Shown: positions 17,290 through 26,615, counted from the stretch's first letter. The stretch is 64,000 bases of DNA from Lysinibacter sp. HNR (GCF_029760935.1 NZ_CP121684.1:124001-188000), one strand, 5' to 3'. A program made the numbers and translations. The notes: generated from the sequence alone by a model not told the origin.

Positions 17290-17622
17290 ACAATCTCCTT
17301 TCCTGTTATGTTTTAGTGATTAAGGAGATTAGCGCACTTAAATATTTAACAATATATATTTGAGTTTAAATATATTAAAGTTTAGTGAACACTATGCGCA
17401 GTGCCGCACGGTTTGAGTGGGGGTGGTATGGGTTTGGGGGTGCTGTGTGGTTTGTTTTTGAGAGTGCCTGTTTTGAATTTACGCTTTGTTTCCCAGTGGG
17501 TGTGTGGTTTACAGGATCTTCTCAGGATAAATAACTTTTTTATAACGTCCCGTGGGGGTGGGGGAGTGTCTATCGTGTAGACCTGGGCTCCGGCGAGTAT
17601 GAGATCGGGGGCTGGCGTTGAC
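17290..17622. other. Intergenic region between amine oxidase and protease genes
   Basis: Bases 17290-17390 are very AT-rich with TATATAT words on the minus strand and probably contain the protease promoter. Bases 17400-17622 are GT-rich on the plus strand without a recognisable gene. I see no clear terminator for the amine oxidase transcript, which ends here. Confidence 0.35.
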
Positions 17623-19638
17623 TCAATGGGCATGGGAGCAACCGTTTTCCGAGGAGTGGGGGGAGGAGGGGGCGCTGCCGCACGAGGCATCTGCCTGCGA
17701 GGGGAGATCCATTGCCGGGTTCTGATCCAGAAAACCGTGGGGTTTAAACCAGAACCCGGAGTAGTCGACCGGCATAATGGGCCAGTCTTCTGTCCGCGGA
17801 ATGTGTGTGGGGCCAAAAACATGCCACAGCACGATGTCTTGGGAGTCGAGGCTGCGGTCTTGCGCGGTCCACTCCGGCAACCCGGCGCCCGGTGCGTGTG
17901 CGTTGGGGTAGGGCCCCGCCGGGAAGAGTTCATTGGGACTGTAGCGGGTTGCCCACAGGTGTTTTGTGGCAAAGGTGGCGCGCCCGTACACGGTTGATTC
18001 GGGCTGGGCCAGGAGGGTTGAGCGTCCCTCGGGAATGAGCCAATAGGCGGTGGGCTGGCCAACGTAATTTGTGCGCTGTGCGCTACGCACCTCCCAGACT
18101 CGGCTGCTCTGTGGGTTTGCCAGGCGCTGCGCCGCAAGCTCGTTTTTAAGGGGGGTTGTGTTCCACGTGAAGGCGTTGCCGTGCGGGTTGTCGGGGCCCG
18201 TGGGAATTCCACTCATCTCGACCTCGTGGAGGGTATTGTTTTCGCCATCGATCGCAACGTCGAGGCGTGCACAAAAAAGGTGCTGGTGCACGGGGGTAAA
18301 GATTCCCGGGGCAATTTCTGGGGCGTGCGGGTCGAGAGTACCGGGTGTGTTGGCGCCCGCAAATACGATTCCTGTAGCCTTTGCCTCAACCTGAATCGAA
18401 CCGTCGAGGTAGAAGTACCAGAAGAATCCGTAGTCGTAGTTGCCCACGGTTGAAAAGTAGCTAACCACAAGCCTGCGACTGCGGCGCACCTCTGTTTTTC
18501 CTTCGAGGTCGGTGTGTTTCCAGAGAATGCCGTAGTCTTCCTCGTGCATACACACCACCTGAGGAATTTTGACGGGGTTGCCGTGATCGTCGGGAACAAA
18601 GCCGTCGAAATAATGAATGACCCCGAGGCAGTCACAGCCGAGTGACAGGGAGTTTGCGCTTTTCCCGAGCAGATACTCACCGGCATCAAAGTAGCTGATC
18701 CAGTGTCGGCTCTTTGTGGTGTCACCGTAGGGAACCACCATTTCGGGGACACTTGCCCGCGTGATGATCGGGCGGTCTTCTTCGCCATCGCGAAAGCTAA
18801 TCTGATTGAGGATCAGACCCTCCTGCTGGCTGAAGCCCACTCGAAACTTCCAGTTTTGCCACTCCACCAGGCTGCCGGTGACGGAAAAACTGGGGCCCTC
18901 CGGCTGGGTGATTTCGATGGGCTTGAGTGAGGTTCTTGCAGGGCCCTGAACATCCAGAGTGTAGTTGCCGTGCTGCTCGGGAACGGGAACATCACCCTCG
19001 TCTTCGCAGCGGATGACGGCTGATTGCGTGAGATCAAGGTGTAATATCAGCCCCTCAACGGGGTGTGCCCAGGGGCTGTCGTCTTCATGAAAACGAAGGT
19101 AGGTGAGTGAACGAATAATGCGTTTGCCGTTTTCTTCTTCCCGATTAAAGAAGCCCGGGGCAAGGGGGGAACAGAACGCGAGATCCATGTGCTTTTCGAG
19201 GCCGCGGCGCTTCATCGCAGCCTGCCACTCGGGCGAGGCTTTAACAATGCGCTCTGCGGCTTCGTACTCCTCAAAGAGGTATTGGGGTTGGCCGTAGGGG
19301 GCGGTCGTGGTGGGCAACGCCCGGTAACTTTCGATATTCCCGTGGGTGACGGACACGATAATCTCTGTGGACTCTCCCGTGTTGCGGTCAAGCAGGGTGA
19401 CCAGAATGCGGCGATTGATGGGGTCTCCTGAACGCCAGGAGACAACCTCTTCTTTGGACGGGTCTATAAGCAGCATGCGAGGCACGCGGGTGTGAAAAGA
19501 AAAATGCCCGGCCTCATCGAGGATGGAGCGGGCCGTGGCTATCTCGTCTCCTGTGAGAGGGTCGAGCGGATGACCCGCTTGGAGCAGCGTGGTGACCCGT
19601 TGTCCGTGAGTGTGGGTGTGATCTGGCGTGTTCGTCAT
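17623..19638 (-). CDS. tynA: Copper-containing primary amine oxidase (tyramine oxidase type)
   Basis: A 671-residue quinoprotein that oxidises primary amines to aldehyde, ammonia and hydrogen peroxide. The topaquinone precursor Tyr401 lies in VGNYDYGFF. The catalytic base Asp318 lies in SYFDAGEYLLG. Copper ligands are His451 and His453 (HQH) and His612 (GPTHIPRTEDWP). Length suits the Arthrobacter-type enzymes active on phenethylamine, tyramine and dopamine. No signal peptide is seen, so it is probably cytoplasmic. Both ends are His-rich, which might help copper loading (inference). RBS AAGGA precedes the start. It follows a permease gene by 121 bases. Confidence 0.95.
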   Translation of the reverse strand: MTNTPDHTHTHGQRVTTLLQAGHPLDPLTGDEIATARSILDEAGHFSFHTRVPRMLLIDPSKEEVVSWRSGDPINRRILVTLLDRNTGESTEIIVSVTHGNIESYRALPTTTAPYGQPQYLFEEYEAAERIVKASPEWQAAMKRRGLEKHMDLAFCSPLAPGFFNREEENGKRIIRSLTYLRFHEDDSPWAHPVEGLILHLDLTQSAVIRCEDEGDVPVPEQHGNYTLDVQGPARTSLKPIEITQPEGPSFSVTGSLVEWQNWKFRVGFSQQEGLILNQISFRDGEEDRPIITRASVPEMVVPYGDTTKSRHWISYFDAGEYLLGKSANSLSLGCDCLGVIHYFDGFVPDDHGNPVKIPQVVCMHEEDYGILWKHTDLEGKTEVRRSRRLVVSYFSTVGNYDYGFFWYFYLDGSIQVEAKATGIVFAGANTPGTLDPHAPEIAPGIFTPVHQHLFCARLDVAIDGENNTLHEVEMSGIPTGPDNPHGNAFTWNTTPLKNELAAQRLANPQSSRVWEVRSAQRTNYVGQPTAYWLIPEGRSTLLAQPESTVYGRATFATKHLWATRYSPNELFPAGPYPNAHAPGAGLPEWTAQDRSLDSQDIVLWHVFGPTHIPRTEDWPIMPVDYSGFWFKPHGFLDQNPAMDLPSQADASCGSAPSSPHSSENGCSHAH

Positions 19639-19759
19639 TGAAGGGTGTCCTTATTGTCGAGCGATATGTCTAGAAGTGTAGGGGTTTTTCGTGCGGAAAG
19701 GAGTGCAAATTCGCTTATGTGGATAATACTTGTCTTGTGGAAGACTAATGCGCGATGTG

Positions 19760-21292
19760 TCATGCGTGGAATTCGCCTTTTGCTCCGTGAGGGCTTGCCT
19801 CGGTTGAATCGTGGGGGTCGACGGGATTGAACGTGGAGTTGCTGAGTAGCGGGGTCTCAGCGAGATTAAAACGCTCGAGATCATTGCGTAGATCGGCATA
19901 GACGGCGGGTTTTTGCCTGCGCAGATAGGTCCCGTAGAGGAGACCACCGAGGAGCGCCACAACCAAAAGCAGCGGTAAAAGGCGAACGGCAAGCGCATCC
20001 GATCCCGCGACAATGTCAAAGTTTGCGATCGCGAGCACAACGATGGTGACGAGGGCAAGAAAGCCAATACCCGGAGCAAGGAGGGTGCTCCAGAGCCTGG
20101 GATCGCGCTTCATGCGAAAGTACACAACTACCGCCAGGGCGGCGAGAGCCTGCAACACAATGATACTGAGGGTTCCAAAGCCCAGCATGGCGGGGACGAG
20201 GGAGGTGAGTGGTTCCGCGCCCGCGAGTGCAAAAAGAAGCGCCACGGCCGCCGCAAAACTTGCCTGCACAAGGCCTGCACGCTGGGGTGCCCCGTTGGGA
20301 CGGGTGGCCGCGAGGGAGTGAGGAAGTATGCGCGCCCGTCCCAAGGCAAAGAGATATCTGGTGGCGGAGTTATGGAACGCCAACATGGCCGCGAAGAGAC
20401 TGATGAGCAGGAGGATCAGCATGACATTGAGGAGGACCGGGCCGATGTATCGCTCGGCGAGGCTAAACACCAGGTCGCCGTTTGCGAGGTGCTCAAGCGC
20501 TACCTCCTGAGCGTCGTGTACCCCTATGGCACTCACAACCGCCCAGGTGGTGACCGCAAGGATCACCCCGATGCTGATGATGGCCGTGTAGGTGGCGCGG
20601 GGGATGGTGCGGAGGGGGTTGCGGGCCTCCTCGCTAAAGAGGGCTGTTGCTTCAAAACCGAGGAAACCGGTTGCGGCCAGCAGGAGCCCGATGGGGAGAG
20701 AGCCCGCGAAGACGACTTCCGGGCTGAACGCCTGAATATTAAATCCGGTATTGACGAGCACCGAGATGTCAAAAACGATAAGCATGAGAACCTCAAGGAG
20801 GAGCGCCACTCCTAGAATCTTGGAGCTGAAGCCAATGCCTTTGCGACCCATGAGAAACGAAACAACAATTGATGCGAGTCCCCACACGTACCAGTGAAGG
20901 TCGAACCCGGTGAGGTTGGCAATGATGGTTTGCATAAAGAAGCCGCTGGTGCCGATGGTTCCCACCACAAAGAAGTTGTACCCGATTGTGGCGATGAGGC
21001 CAGCGATGAGGCCTCCGGTGCGGCCCAGGCCCCGCACGACAAAAGCGTAGAACCCGCCGGCGTTGACGAGCTGTTTGGACATCTGCGCGTAACCGGTTGC
21101 AAAGAGGAGAAGGATAATCGCGACGATGAGAAACGAGGCGGGGGTGCCGCCCCCGTTGCCGAGCGCGATTGCGAGTGATGCAACCACGACGATTCCCGTG
21201 AGGGGTGCTACTGCCGCAAGGACAAGAAATACGATTCCTGCCACACCCAGGGCATTTTTGTGGAGGGTTGTGTTGACGTGAGATTCGGACAC
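19760..21292 (-). CDS. APC-superfamily amino acid/amine permease
   Basis: A 510-residue integral membrane protein with about twelve helices. The first carries the APC motif AAVAPLTGIVVVASLAIALGNGGG, and family-typical segments follow (FYAFVVRGLGRTGGLIAGL, GFLGFEATALFSEEARNP). The GTG start at 21292 is supported by AAAGGAG seven bases upstream. Its place directly before tynA on the same strand suggests uptake of the amine substrate, as for tyramine or phenethylamine permeases in other bacteria (inference). It is divergent from the SDR gene. Confidence 0.9.
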   Translation of the reverse strand: MSESHVNTTLHKNALGVAGIVFLVLAAVAPLTGIVVVASLAIALGNGGGTPASFLIVAIILLLFATGYAQMSKQLVNAGGFYAFVVRGLGRTGGLIAGLIATIGYNFFVVGTIGTSGFFMQTIIANLTGFDLHWYVWGLASIVVSFLMGRKGIGFSSKILGVALLLEVLMLIVFDISVLVNTGFNIQAFSPEVVFAGSLPIGLLLAATGFLGFEATALFSEEARNPLRTIPRATYTAIISIGVILAVTTWAVVSAIGVHDAQEVALEHLANGDLVFSLAERYIGPVLLNVMLILLLISLFAAMLAFHNSATRYLFALGRARILPHSLAATRPNGAPQRAGLVQASFAAAVALLFALAGAEPLTSLVPAMLGFGTLSIIVLQALAALAVVVYFRMKRDPRLWSTLLAPGIGFLALVTIVVLAIANFDIVAGSDALAVRLLPLLLVVALLGGLLYGTYLRRQKPAVYADLRNDLERFNLAETPLLSNSTFNPVDPHDSTEASPHGAKGEFHA

Positions 21293-21479
21293 GATCAGGC
21301 TCCTTTGCCGTAGCGGTACTTCCTAAAAATCATTATGACCCGGGGTGCTTGACGGCGGGCGAAAACCCCTTGGACGGGAGTGATCGTTTTGCCACTGAAA
21401 GTGTGTGCGGCTGAGAAGGTGGAGATCACAATGCGGTTCAACCAATGACGGGGGCCGTGAAACGAGAGGAAAGCGTGCA

Positions 21480-22343
21480 ATGAGTAGTTCGCACAACGGT
21501 GTTCGGCGTCGTGTTGTTGTGATTACCGGTGGGGGAACCGGTATCGGGGAGGCGGTTGCTGAGCGGTATGTTTCTGAGGGGGCGCAGGTTGTTATCGTGG
21601 GACGGCGGCCCGGGCCTCTGGAGGAAACAGCCGAGCGTCTTGGTGTGGTGGCGATCGCCGGTGATGCGTCAGACAGCGTGTCTGCGCGATCCATTATTGA
21701 TCGGGTAACGACGCAATTTGGTGGTATTGATGTGTTGGTGGCAAACGCCGGAGGGTACGGTTTTGCCGCGGTGGGGGAGACGTCAGACACGGAGTGGGAC
21801 GCTGCAATCCGGGCGAATCTTTCTAGCGCGTTTATGATGGCGAGAGAGGCACTGCCCGCACTTCTTGAGGGGAATGCTTCCGGTTCCGCCGCCCCCGATT
21901 CCGGTCTGGGTCGGAGCCAGGGAAAAGAGATCGTGATTGTTTCCTCGCTCGCGGGGCTCTTTGCCGGTCCGTCGGTTGCGGGTTACACGGTGGGAAAGCA
22001 CGCGCTTATCGGTCTTACCCGGAGTCTCGCTCGGGACTATGGCCGCAGGGGCGTCAGAGTAAACGCGGTGTGTCCCGGCTGGGTGAGAACTCCCATGGCC
22101 GATGCGGAGATGGACGAGTTTGTGGCGCATATGCCAGACCTGAGGGATCGTGATGAGGGTTATGTTGCGGTTACGCGGGATGTTCCGTTGGGGCGGGCGG
22201 CCGAGCCATCTGAGATAGCGTCGGTGATTCGTTTTCTCGGCTCAGCGGAGTCATCGTATATGACGGGTGCGGTGCTTGTGGTGGACGGCGGGGCACACAT
22301 CGTTGATCTGCCAACGCTTGCTTTCGAACACGCCGGTATGTAG
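21480..22343 (+). CDS. SDR-family dehydrogenase
   Basis: A 287-residue short-chain dehydrogenase. It has the Rossmann glycine motif TGGGTGIGEA (about residue 15), NAGG near residue 88, catalytic Ser in VSSLAG, and the Tyr-x-x-x-Lys pair in YTVGKHAL, followed by VCPGWVRTPM. The start at 21480 follows GAGAGGAAAG. Its substrate is unknown. In this amine block a hydroxyl group on an amine side chain is a reasonable guess, but nothing in the sequence proves it. It is transcribed away from the permease and toward the AraC regulator gene. Confidence 0.88.
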   Translation: MSSSHNGVRRRVVVITGGGTGIGEAVAERYVSEGAQVVIVGRRPGPLEETAERLGVVAIAGDASDSVSARSIIDRVTTQFGGIDVLVANAGGYGFAAVGETSDTEWDAAIRANLSSAFMMAREALPALLEGNASGSAAPDSGLGRSQGKEIVIVSSLAGLFAGPSVAGYTVGKHALIGLTRSLARDYGRRGVRVNAVCPGWVRTPMADAEMDEFVAHMPDLRDRDEGYVAVTRDVPLGRAAEPSEIASVIRFLGSAESSYMTGAVLVVDGGAHIVDLPTLAFEHAGM

Positions 22344-22356
22344 AGCGGCAGGACAC

Positions 22357-23331
22357 CTAGGCAGTGGTGGATGGCAGGCGGCGAGCTTCGCTTGGGGAAA
22401 TGCCGTAGTGCGCTTTAAATACTCGGCTAAAGTGTGCGGCATCCACAAATCCCCAGCGTGAGGCGAGAGACGATACCGTGTGGCTGGCGAGCACGGGGTC
22501 GAGAAGGTCGGCCCGGCATTTTTCTAGGCGGCGTTCTCGGATCCAGGTGGAGACCGTTGTGCCTGCTCGGTGGAAGAGCGCGTGTAGGTGTCGTGTTGAG
22601 ATGTAGTGTGCTGCGGCAATGCTGTGGGGTGAGAGGTCTTGGGAGTTGAGGTTCGCGTCGATGTGGGCATAGATTTTTTGCAGCAGAACCTGGTGGGGAT
22701 CTTGTGGGACACGTTCGGTGTCGAGGATGCTTGAAAACAGGGTTCCTAACAGGTCGAGGCTTGTTATCGCGAGTTTTGTGCGTACGCGATCCGTAAGTCG
22801 TGTGAGTTGGGAGGGAAACTGTGAGAGATAGGCGGTGATCACAGGTGCGAGGCCGCGGTGATCACTGAGCGAGGTAGCCGTGAGCTGTTCGGTGAGTGGC
22901 GCTGGAAGGTCGAGACGATCTTTAGGGAACATAATGATGAGGTTGCGAAACTCTTCGTTAAACAGTAGCGAGTAGGGCCGCGAGGTGTCGTAGACAGAGA
23001 GTGCACCGGGACGCATTGTGAGTTCTTTGCCGTCCTGTACCAGGGTGCTTTTTCCCGAGAGTAGAAGACTGACTTTGTAGTATCCGCTGCCGCCACGTGA
23101 GATAGTTTCGGGTGTGCGCTCCACGAGGTGTGGTCCGGCCCAAACCTCGGTGAATGCGATTCCATCAGCGGTGGCCGAGGACAGGCGGGCAGTGAAGGGC
23201 GACTCTTGATGTCTGCTGATTCGGAGCGGCACAAAAGAGTTTGAGACGGCGTTTTTAAACGCAAAGAGATTATCGGTTTTTAGGGTCGGCGCTGAAGCAC
23301 GGCTGTGAGTTGGCGCCTTTGCAAACTGCAT
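22357..23331 (-). CDS. AraC-family regulator (FeaR-like)
   Basis: A 324-residue activator. The N-terminal half resembles the AraC-binding-like domain found in FeaR (RISRHQESPFTARL, SGYYKVSLLLSGKS, RPGALSVYDTSRPY). The C-terminal 100 residues are the double helix-turn-helix (SIAAAHYISTRHLHALF and VSSLASRWGFVDAAHFSRVFK). FeaR controls the tyramine oxidase and phenylacetaldehyde dehydrogenase genes in E. coli, so this is the natural candidate activator for tynA and the aldehyde dehydrogenase (inference). GAGGTGA before the ATG at 23331 decides the start. It follows the PLP-enzyme gene by 28 bases. Confidence 0.88.
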   Translation of the reverse strand: MQFAKAPTHSRASAPTLKTDNLFAFKNAVSNSFVPLRISRHQESPFTARLSSATADGIAFTEVWAGPHLVERTPETISRGGSGYYKVSLLLSGKSTLVQDGKELTMRPGALSVYDTSRPYSLLFNEEFRNLIIMFPKDRLDLPAPLTEQLTATSLSDHRGLAPVITAYLSQFPSQLTRLTDRVRTKLAITSLDLLGTLFSSILDTERVPQDPHQVLLQKIYAHIDANLNSQDLSPHSIAAAHYISTRHLHALFHRAGTTVSTWIRERRLEKCRADLLDPVLASHTVSSLASRWGFVDAAHFSRVFKAHYGISPSEARRLPSTTA

Positions 23332-23359
23332 TTTTATCACCTCACGCACAGGCTACACC

Positions 23360-24628
23360 TTAAATTTCTTGGAGCGAAGCCTCAAGCGCTTCGCAGAGGA
23401 TAGGAAGCTCTTGGGGACCGAACGTCAGCGGAGGGCGAATCTTGAGCACGCTATCGTCTCGTCCGATACGGGAGATGAGCACCCGGCGCTGTTTCATCGC
23501 TTCGACAACCCGCTTGGCCAGGTGAGGCGCGGGAGCGTTATCCACCGCAAAATCGAGACCGAGAAACATGCCTGTTCCCTTGGCTGCACGGATGAAGCTG
23601 TGCTGCGAGGTGAGCTGGGAGAGGCGCTTTTGTGCCGTGACCGAGAGCTGTCGCGCGCGCTCCCTGAGACTGTGGTCTTCCATCTCTAGGAGTACGGCTT
23701 CTGCCACAGCTGCGGACACGGGGTTTCCCGCAAAAGTATTAAAAAACTCGTTGGTGGAGCCGAACTCTTCGAGGAGTTCTTCTCGCGTTATGACGGCGGA
23801 TACAGGGTGTCCGTTTCCCATGGGTTTCCCCAGGGTGACGAGGTCGGGGCGGATGCCCGCATACTGGTATCCCCACATGTGGCTTCCCGTTCGCCCGAAT
23901 CCGCTCTGCACCTCATCGGTGATGACCAGACCGCCAGCTTTTCTTACCCGCTCCGTTATTTGCGCGGCGAGTTTGTGAGGTAGCCGGGGCAGGCCCTCCG
24001 TAGAGAATAGTGGGTCGAAGAGGCACGCTGCGACCCCGTATCCGGCCTCGCGAAGGGAATCGATTGCGAGATCGAGCTCCGCGAGGGTCTCGGCGGCAAC
24101 CTCGTGCTGTGGGCGCGGGTCGGAGTCGAGATCGGGGACCCTGATCCCACGAACGTGGGGGCCGAGGGGTTCCCGCGTTTTTAGCCCTGTGGTGAGCTGG
24201 GCAAGCGTGATGGTGTTTCCGTGATAGCTGTGATCGGAAACGATGATGCCGGTTGCGCCGGTGTGCTGGCGGGCGATGCGCATTGCAAGCTCGTTTGCCT
24301 CGGAGCCAGAGTTGCCAAGAAGCACGCGGTCGAGACCCCGATCAAACGTGCGGAGAAGGCGTTCGGCGTAGAGAACCACCCGATCATTGAGGTAACGGGT
24401 GTGGATGTTCAGCGTGGCGGACTGCGTGGTTAGCGCCTCTTGTACCCTTTTATTAGCATGCCCAACATGGGGAACGTTGTTGTAGCCATCGAGGTAGCGA
24501 TCTCCGTTTATATCGGTAAACCACACGCCCTTGGCGGACACAAATTGCAGCGGTTCGTTATAGAAGAGCGGGGAGTGCGGACCGAGCGTTGCATTGCGGC
24601 GGGCTATGAGCTCTGGTGTGGTGATCAT
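23360..24628 (-). CDS. Class-III PLP enzyme, probable O-phosphoamine phospho-lyase
   Basis: A 422-residue fold-type I PLP enzyme of the class-III aminotransferase family. GNSGSEANELAMR binds phosphate, ITDEVQSGFGRTG holds the pyridine-contacting Asp, and VTLGKPMGNG holds the PLP lysine. Whole-protein pattern (PLFYNEPLQFVSAKGVWFTD near the N-terminus, YNNVPHVGHAN) recalls the AGXT2-like branch, which includes ethanolamine-phosphate and phosphohydroxylysine phospho-lyases. These remove phosphate and ammonia together and leave an aldehyde. The kinase gene just upstream supports that reading. An ordinary omega-transaminase remains possible. Confidence 0.82.
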   Translation of the reverse strand: MITTPELIARRNATLGPHSPLFYNEPLQFVSAKGVWFTDINGDRYLDGYNNVPHVGHANKRVQEALTTQSATLNIHTRYLNDRVVLYAERLLRTFDRGLDRVLLGNSGSEANELAMRIARQHTGATGIIVSDHSYHGNTITLAQLTTGLKTREPLGPHVRGIRVPDLDSDPRPQHEVAAETLAELDLAIDSLREAGYGVAACLFDPLFSTEGLPRLPHKLAAQITERVRKAGGLVITDEVQSGFGRTGSHMWGYQYAGIRPDLVTLGKPMGNGHPVSAVITREELLEEFGSTNEFFNTFAGNPVSAAVAEAVLLEMEDHSLRERARQLSVTAQKRLSQLTSQHSFIRAAKGTGMFLGLDFAVDNAPAPHLAKRVVEAMKQRRVLISRIGRDDSVLKIRPPLTFGPQELPILCEALEASLQEI

Positions 24629-24784
24629 TAGTGGTGCTTTCGGTTGGTCATTGGACGGATTTCAGGTATGAGTTGACGGGATTATGGAGTATGAGCTGAC
24701 CGAGTTGTGTCTTTTGGGTTTGAACCAGTAAAGAATTAAATGGTGTTTATTCCGATTTTGGCATATAGGGTTTAGGTGCGACGG

Positions 24785-25792
24785 TTATTCTCCTCGGGAG
24801 ATTAGTTTTCGGGAGAGATGAACAATGTGAGGGAGTAGCGTTGTGGCGTGGAACTCTGCTGTTTCTTCTCCTCGCCTATCTGCTGCCCATCCGAGATAGG
24901 TGAGTCCACGCGCCAGAAGGATTGCGGGAAACGCCGCGTGATCGGCTGCGTCGAGTGGGCGAACCGCATGGTATCCCCGAAAAAGCGCGTTATGATAATC
25001 GGGGTAGCGCGGGTGCGGGGTATAGAAGTAGAGTGCCGTGGCAAGATCGAAGAGGTGCCAGCCCGGCGCGAAGTCGTCAAAGTCGATCAGTACCAGACCG
25101 CTGGAGGTTCGCAGGATATTTTCTGGAGTGAGGTCAGCGTGGATGGGGCCGTAGCGATGTGGCTGTTGGCCATAGGCGAGAAGAACCGCGCGAATATGCT
25201 CTATGGCGCATTCAACTATGCGGCGTCCTTCGCTCTGCAGCTCGGGGAGGCGGAGCGGGTCGCCCCATACCGGGTTGGCTCCCACCAGGCCTTCAAGATC
25301 CCAGGCCTGCCGAGGCGTTGTGAGAGTGTAGCCTGAGCGCTCGGTGGCGTGGTGGGCCTGTGCCGTAAGCGCGCCGAGCGCTAAAAAGTCTGCGGGATCG
25401 AGTGTTGCGGTGCCAAAGACACCGGTGCGTTCGTCGCCAAAGTTTCCGCTGTTGGTAATGAGCTTTTGCACGTCGACCTGGTGTAAACCTGCGGGGTGGG
25501 AGGTGCCCACCGTGCAGAAGGTGTGGCCGCTGCGGGTTCGTAAAAAGCGGGGAACAGCAACCCCCTGTGAGTGAAGCGCCTCAACAAAATCGAGCTCGCA
25601 GCTCAACTCAGCGTCGCTGTGGTACCCCCGGCGGTGCAGGCGGACAACAAAGCCGCGGCCTTGATGACGGAGTGAGAAGACGAAGTTTTCGCGATTCTTG
25701 AGGAGGGTGAGAGGCGCCTCTGGGTGGACGTCGTAGGAATGAAGCGCCTCACGGGTGAGTTCTTCTGCAGAGACGAGATCAACGGTGTTCAT
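24785..25792 (-). CDS. APH-family small-molecule kinase (amino-alcohol or hydroxylysine kinase-like)
   Basis: A 335-residue kinase of the aminoglycoside/homoserine/choline kinase fold. The nucleotide loop segment is KNRENFVFSLRHQGRGFVVRLHR, the catalytic loop is YGPIHADLTPENIL and the metal motif is LIDFDDFAPGW. Homologues paired with AGXT2-like lyases phosphorylate the hydroxyl of hydroxylysine or ethanolamine-type compounds. It is followed by the PLP enzyme 156 bases downstream. A palindrome stands 45 bases before its start codon. AAGG lies upstream of the ATG. The substrate is open. Confidence 0.82.
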   Translation of the reverse strand: MNTVDLVSAEELTREALHSYDVHPEAPLTLLKNRENFVFSLRHQGRGFVVRLHRRGYHSDAELSCELDFVEALHSQGVAVPRFLRTRSGHTFCTVGTSHPAGLHQVDVQKLITNSGNFGDERTGVFGTATLDPADFLALGALTAQAHHATERSGYTLTTPRQAWDLEGLVGANPVWGDPLRLPELQSEGRRIVECAIEHIRAVLLAYGQQPHRYGPIHADLTPENILRTSSGLVLIDFDDFAPGWHLFDLATALYFYTPHPRYPDYHNALFRGYHAVRPLDAADHAAFPAILLARGLTYLGWAADRRGEETAEFHATTLLPHIVHLSRKLISRGE

Positions 25793-25836
25793 CGGCGGCC
25801 TTCCGGGGAGTGTAGCTTACGCTAGCACGAGCAACC

Positions 25837-25869
25837 CTCTTTTTCTAGACTCGGAGTCTAGAAAAAGAG
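25837..25869. promoter_or_regulatory. 33-base palindrome, candidate TetR operator
   Basis: Two 16-base arms (CTCTTTTTCTAGACTC and GAGTCTAGAAAAAGAG) pair perfectly around one central G. It lies between the kinase gene (minus strand, start 25792) and the TetR gene (plus strand, start near 26016). That position and symmetry suit an operator of the TetR protein controlling the kinase/lyase operon. A hairpin terminator is the alternative, but no upstream transcript would need one here. Confidence 0.5.
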
Positions 25870-26015
25870 CTTGGGGGGACGACTCCGAGCTGTAGAGGAA
25901 TATCAATTTTGCGTGATCTCGGGTGATCGTGGACCACGCCGGGTGGTCTGGTGTGATCTCGGAGGGGTCGTGTTCTCCCGTCGGTTATTGAGAAGCGTGT
26001 TTACACTTGAGGAAG

Positions 26016-26615
26016 ATGTCAAAGACTATTCCTGAACCCCGACTTCGTGAGCGCAATCATCTTCGCACCCGAGAGAAACTCATTGATGCTGTTCTTGAGG
26101 TCATTGCCGAGCACGGAGTTGATGGCGTGGGCATTAATCGAGTTTTGCACGGGGCGGGTGTGGCGCGCGGCACACTTTACGCGCATTTTCCCCGGGGACG
26201 AGATGAACTTTTGCGTGCCGCCTATGCGAGGTTGAGCCATCAGCTTGTTGCTCGTACGCGCGATGCCGTGTCCTCTGCGGAGGGGTGGCGTGGTCAGGTT
26301 CTTGCCCACGCACGCGAGGTTTTTAAGCTGGCGGCAGACTCCCGCACCGGATATTTTTATAACGTTTCCGGTCCTGCGCTTGTTGCGAGTGGCCGGGAAA
26401 GTGGTATCGGTTCTGGCGCGGGCATCCTCATGATCGAGGAAACGCTCAAGGAAGCCCAGCAAGTAAACGGGTTGGAGCAGGAGCTTGACTCGAGGGTGAC
26501 GGCAATCCTGCTGGTGGGTGCGCTTCGCGAGGCCGCGGTCGAGGTTGCCGCGGGAAATTTGAGCGTGCGGCGCGCCTCTGAGGGGTTTGAACGGCTTCTC
26601 GGTTCTCTTACGTGA
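26016..26615 (+). CDS. TetR-family regulator
   Basis: A 199-residue regulator with a TetR helix-turn-helix at about residues 10-60 (EKLIDAVLEVIAEHGVDGVGINRVL, then GVARGTLYAHFPRG) and a helical ligand domain of TetR_C type containing GYFYNVSGPAL. It lies between the kinase gene and an MHS transporter gene and probably controls both. The start is uncertain: ATG at 26016 has AGGAAG immediately before it, while TTG at 26007 would add three residues. A short GC hairpin follows the gene. Confidence 0.85.
   Translation: MSKTIPEPRLRERNHLRTREKLIDAVLEVIAEHGVDGVGINRVLHGAGVARGTLYAHFPRGRDELLRAAYARLSHQLVARTRDAVSSAEGWRGQVLAHAREVFKLAADSRTGYFYNVSGPALVASGRESGIGSGAGILMIEETLKEAQQVNGLEQELDSRVTAILLVGALREAAVEVAAGNLSVRRASEGFERLLGSLT

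Noticed and set aside
17382-18212. 276-codon minus-strand frame over the end of tynA
   Set aside because: It is an out-of-frame reading of the amine oxidase gene, Pro/Thr-rich with no domain.
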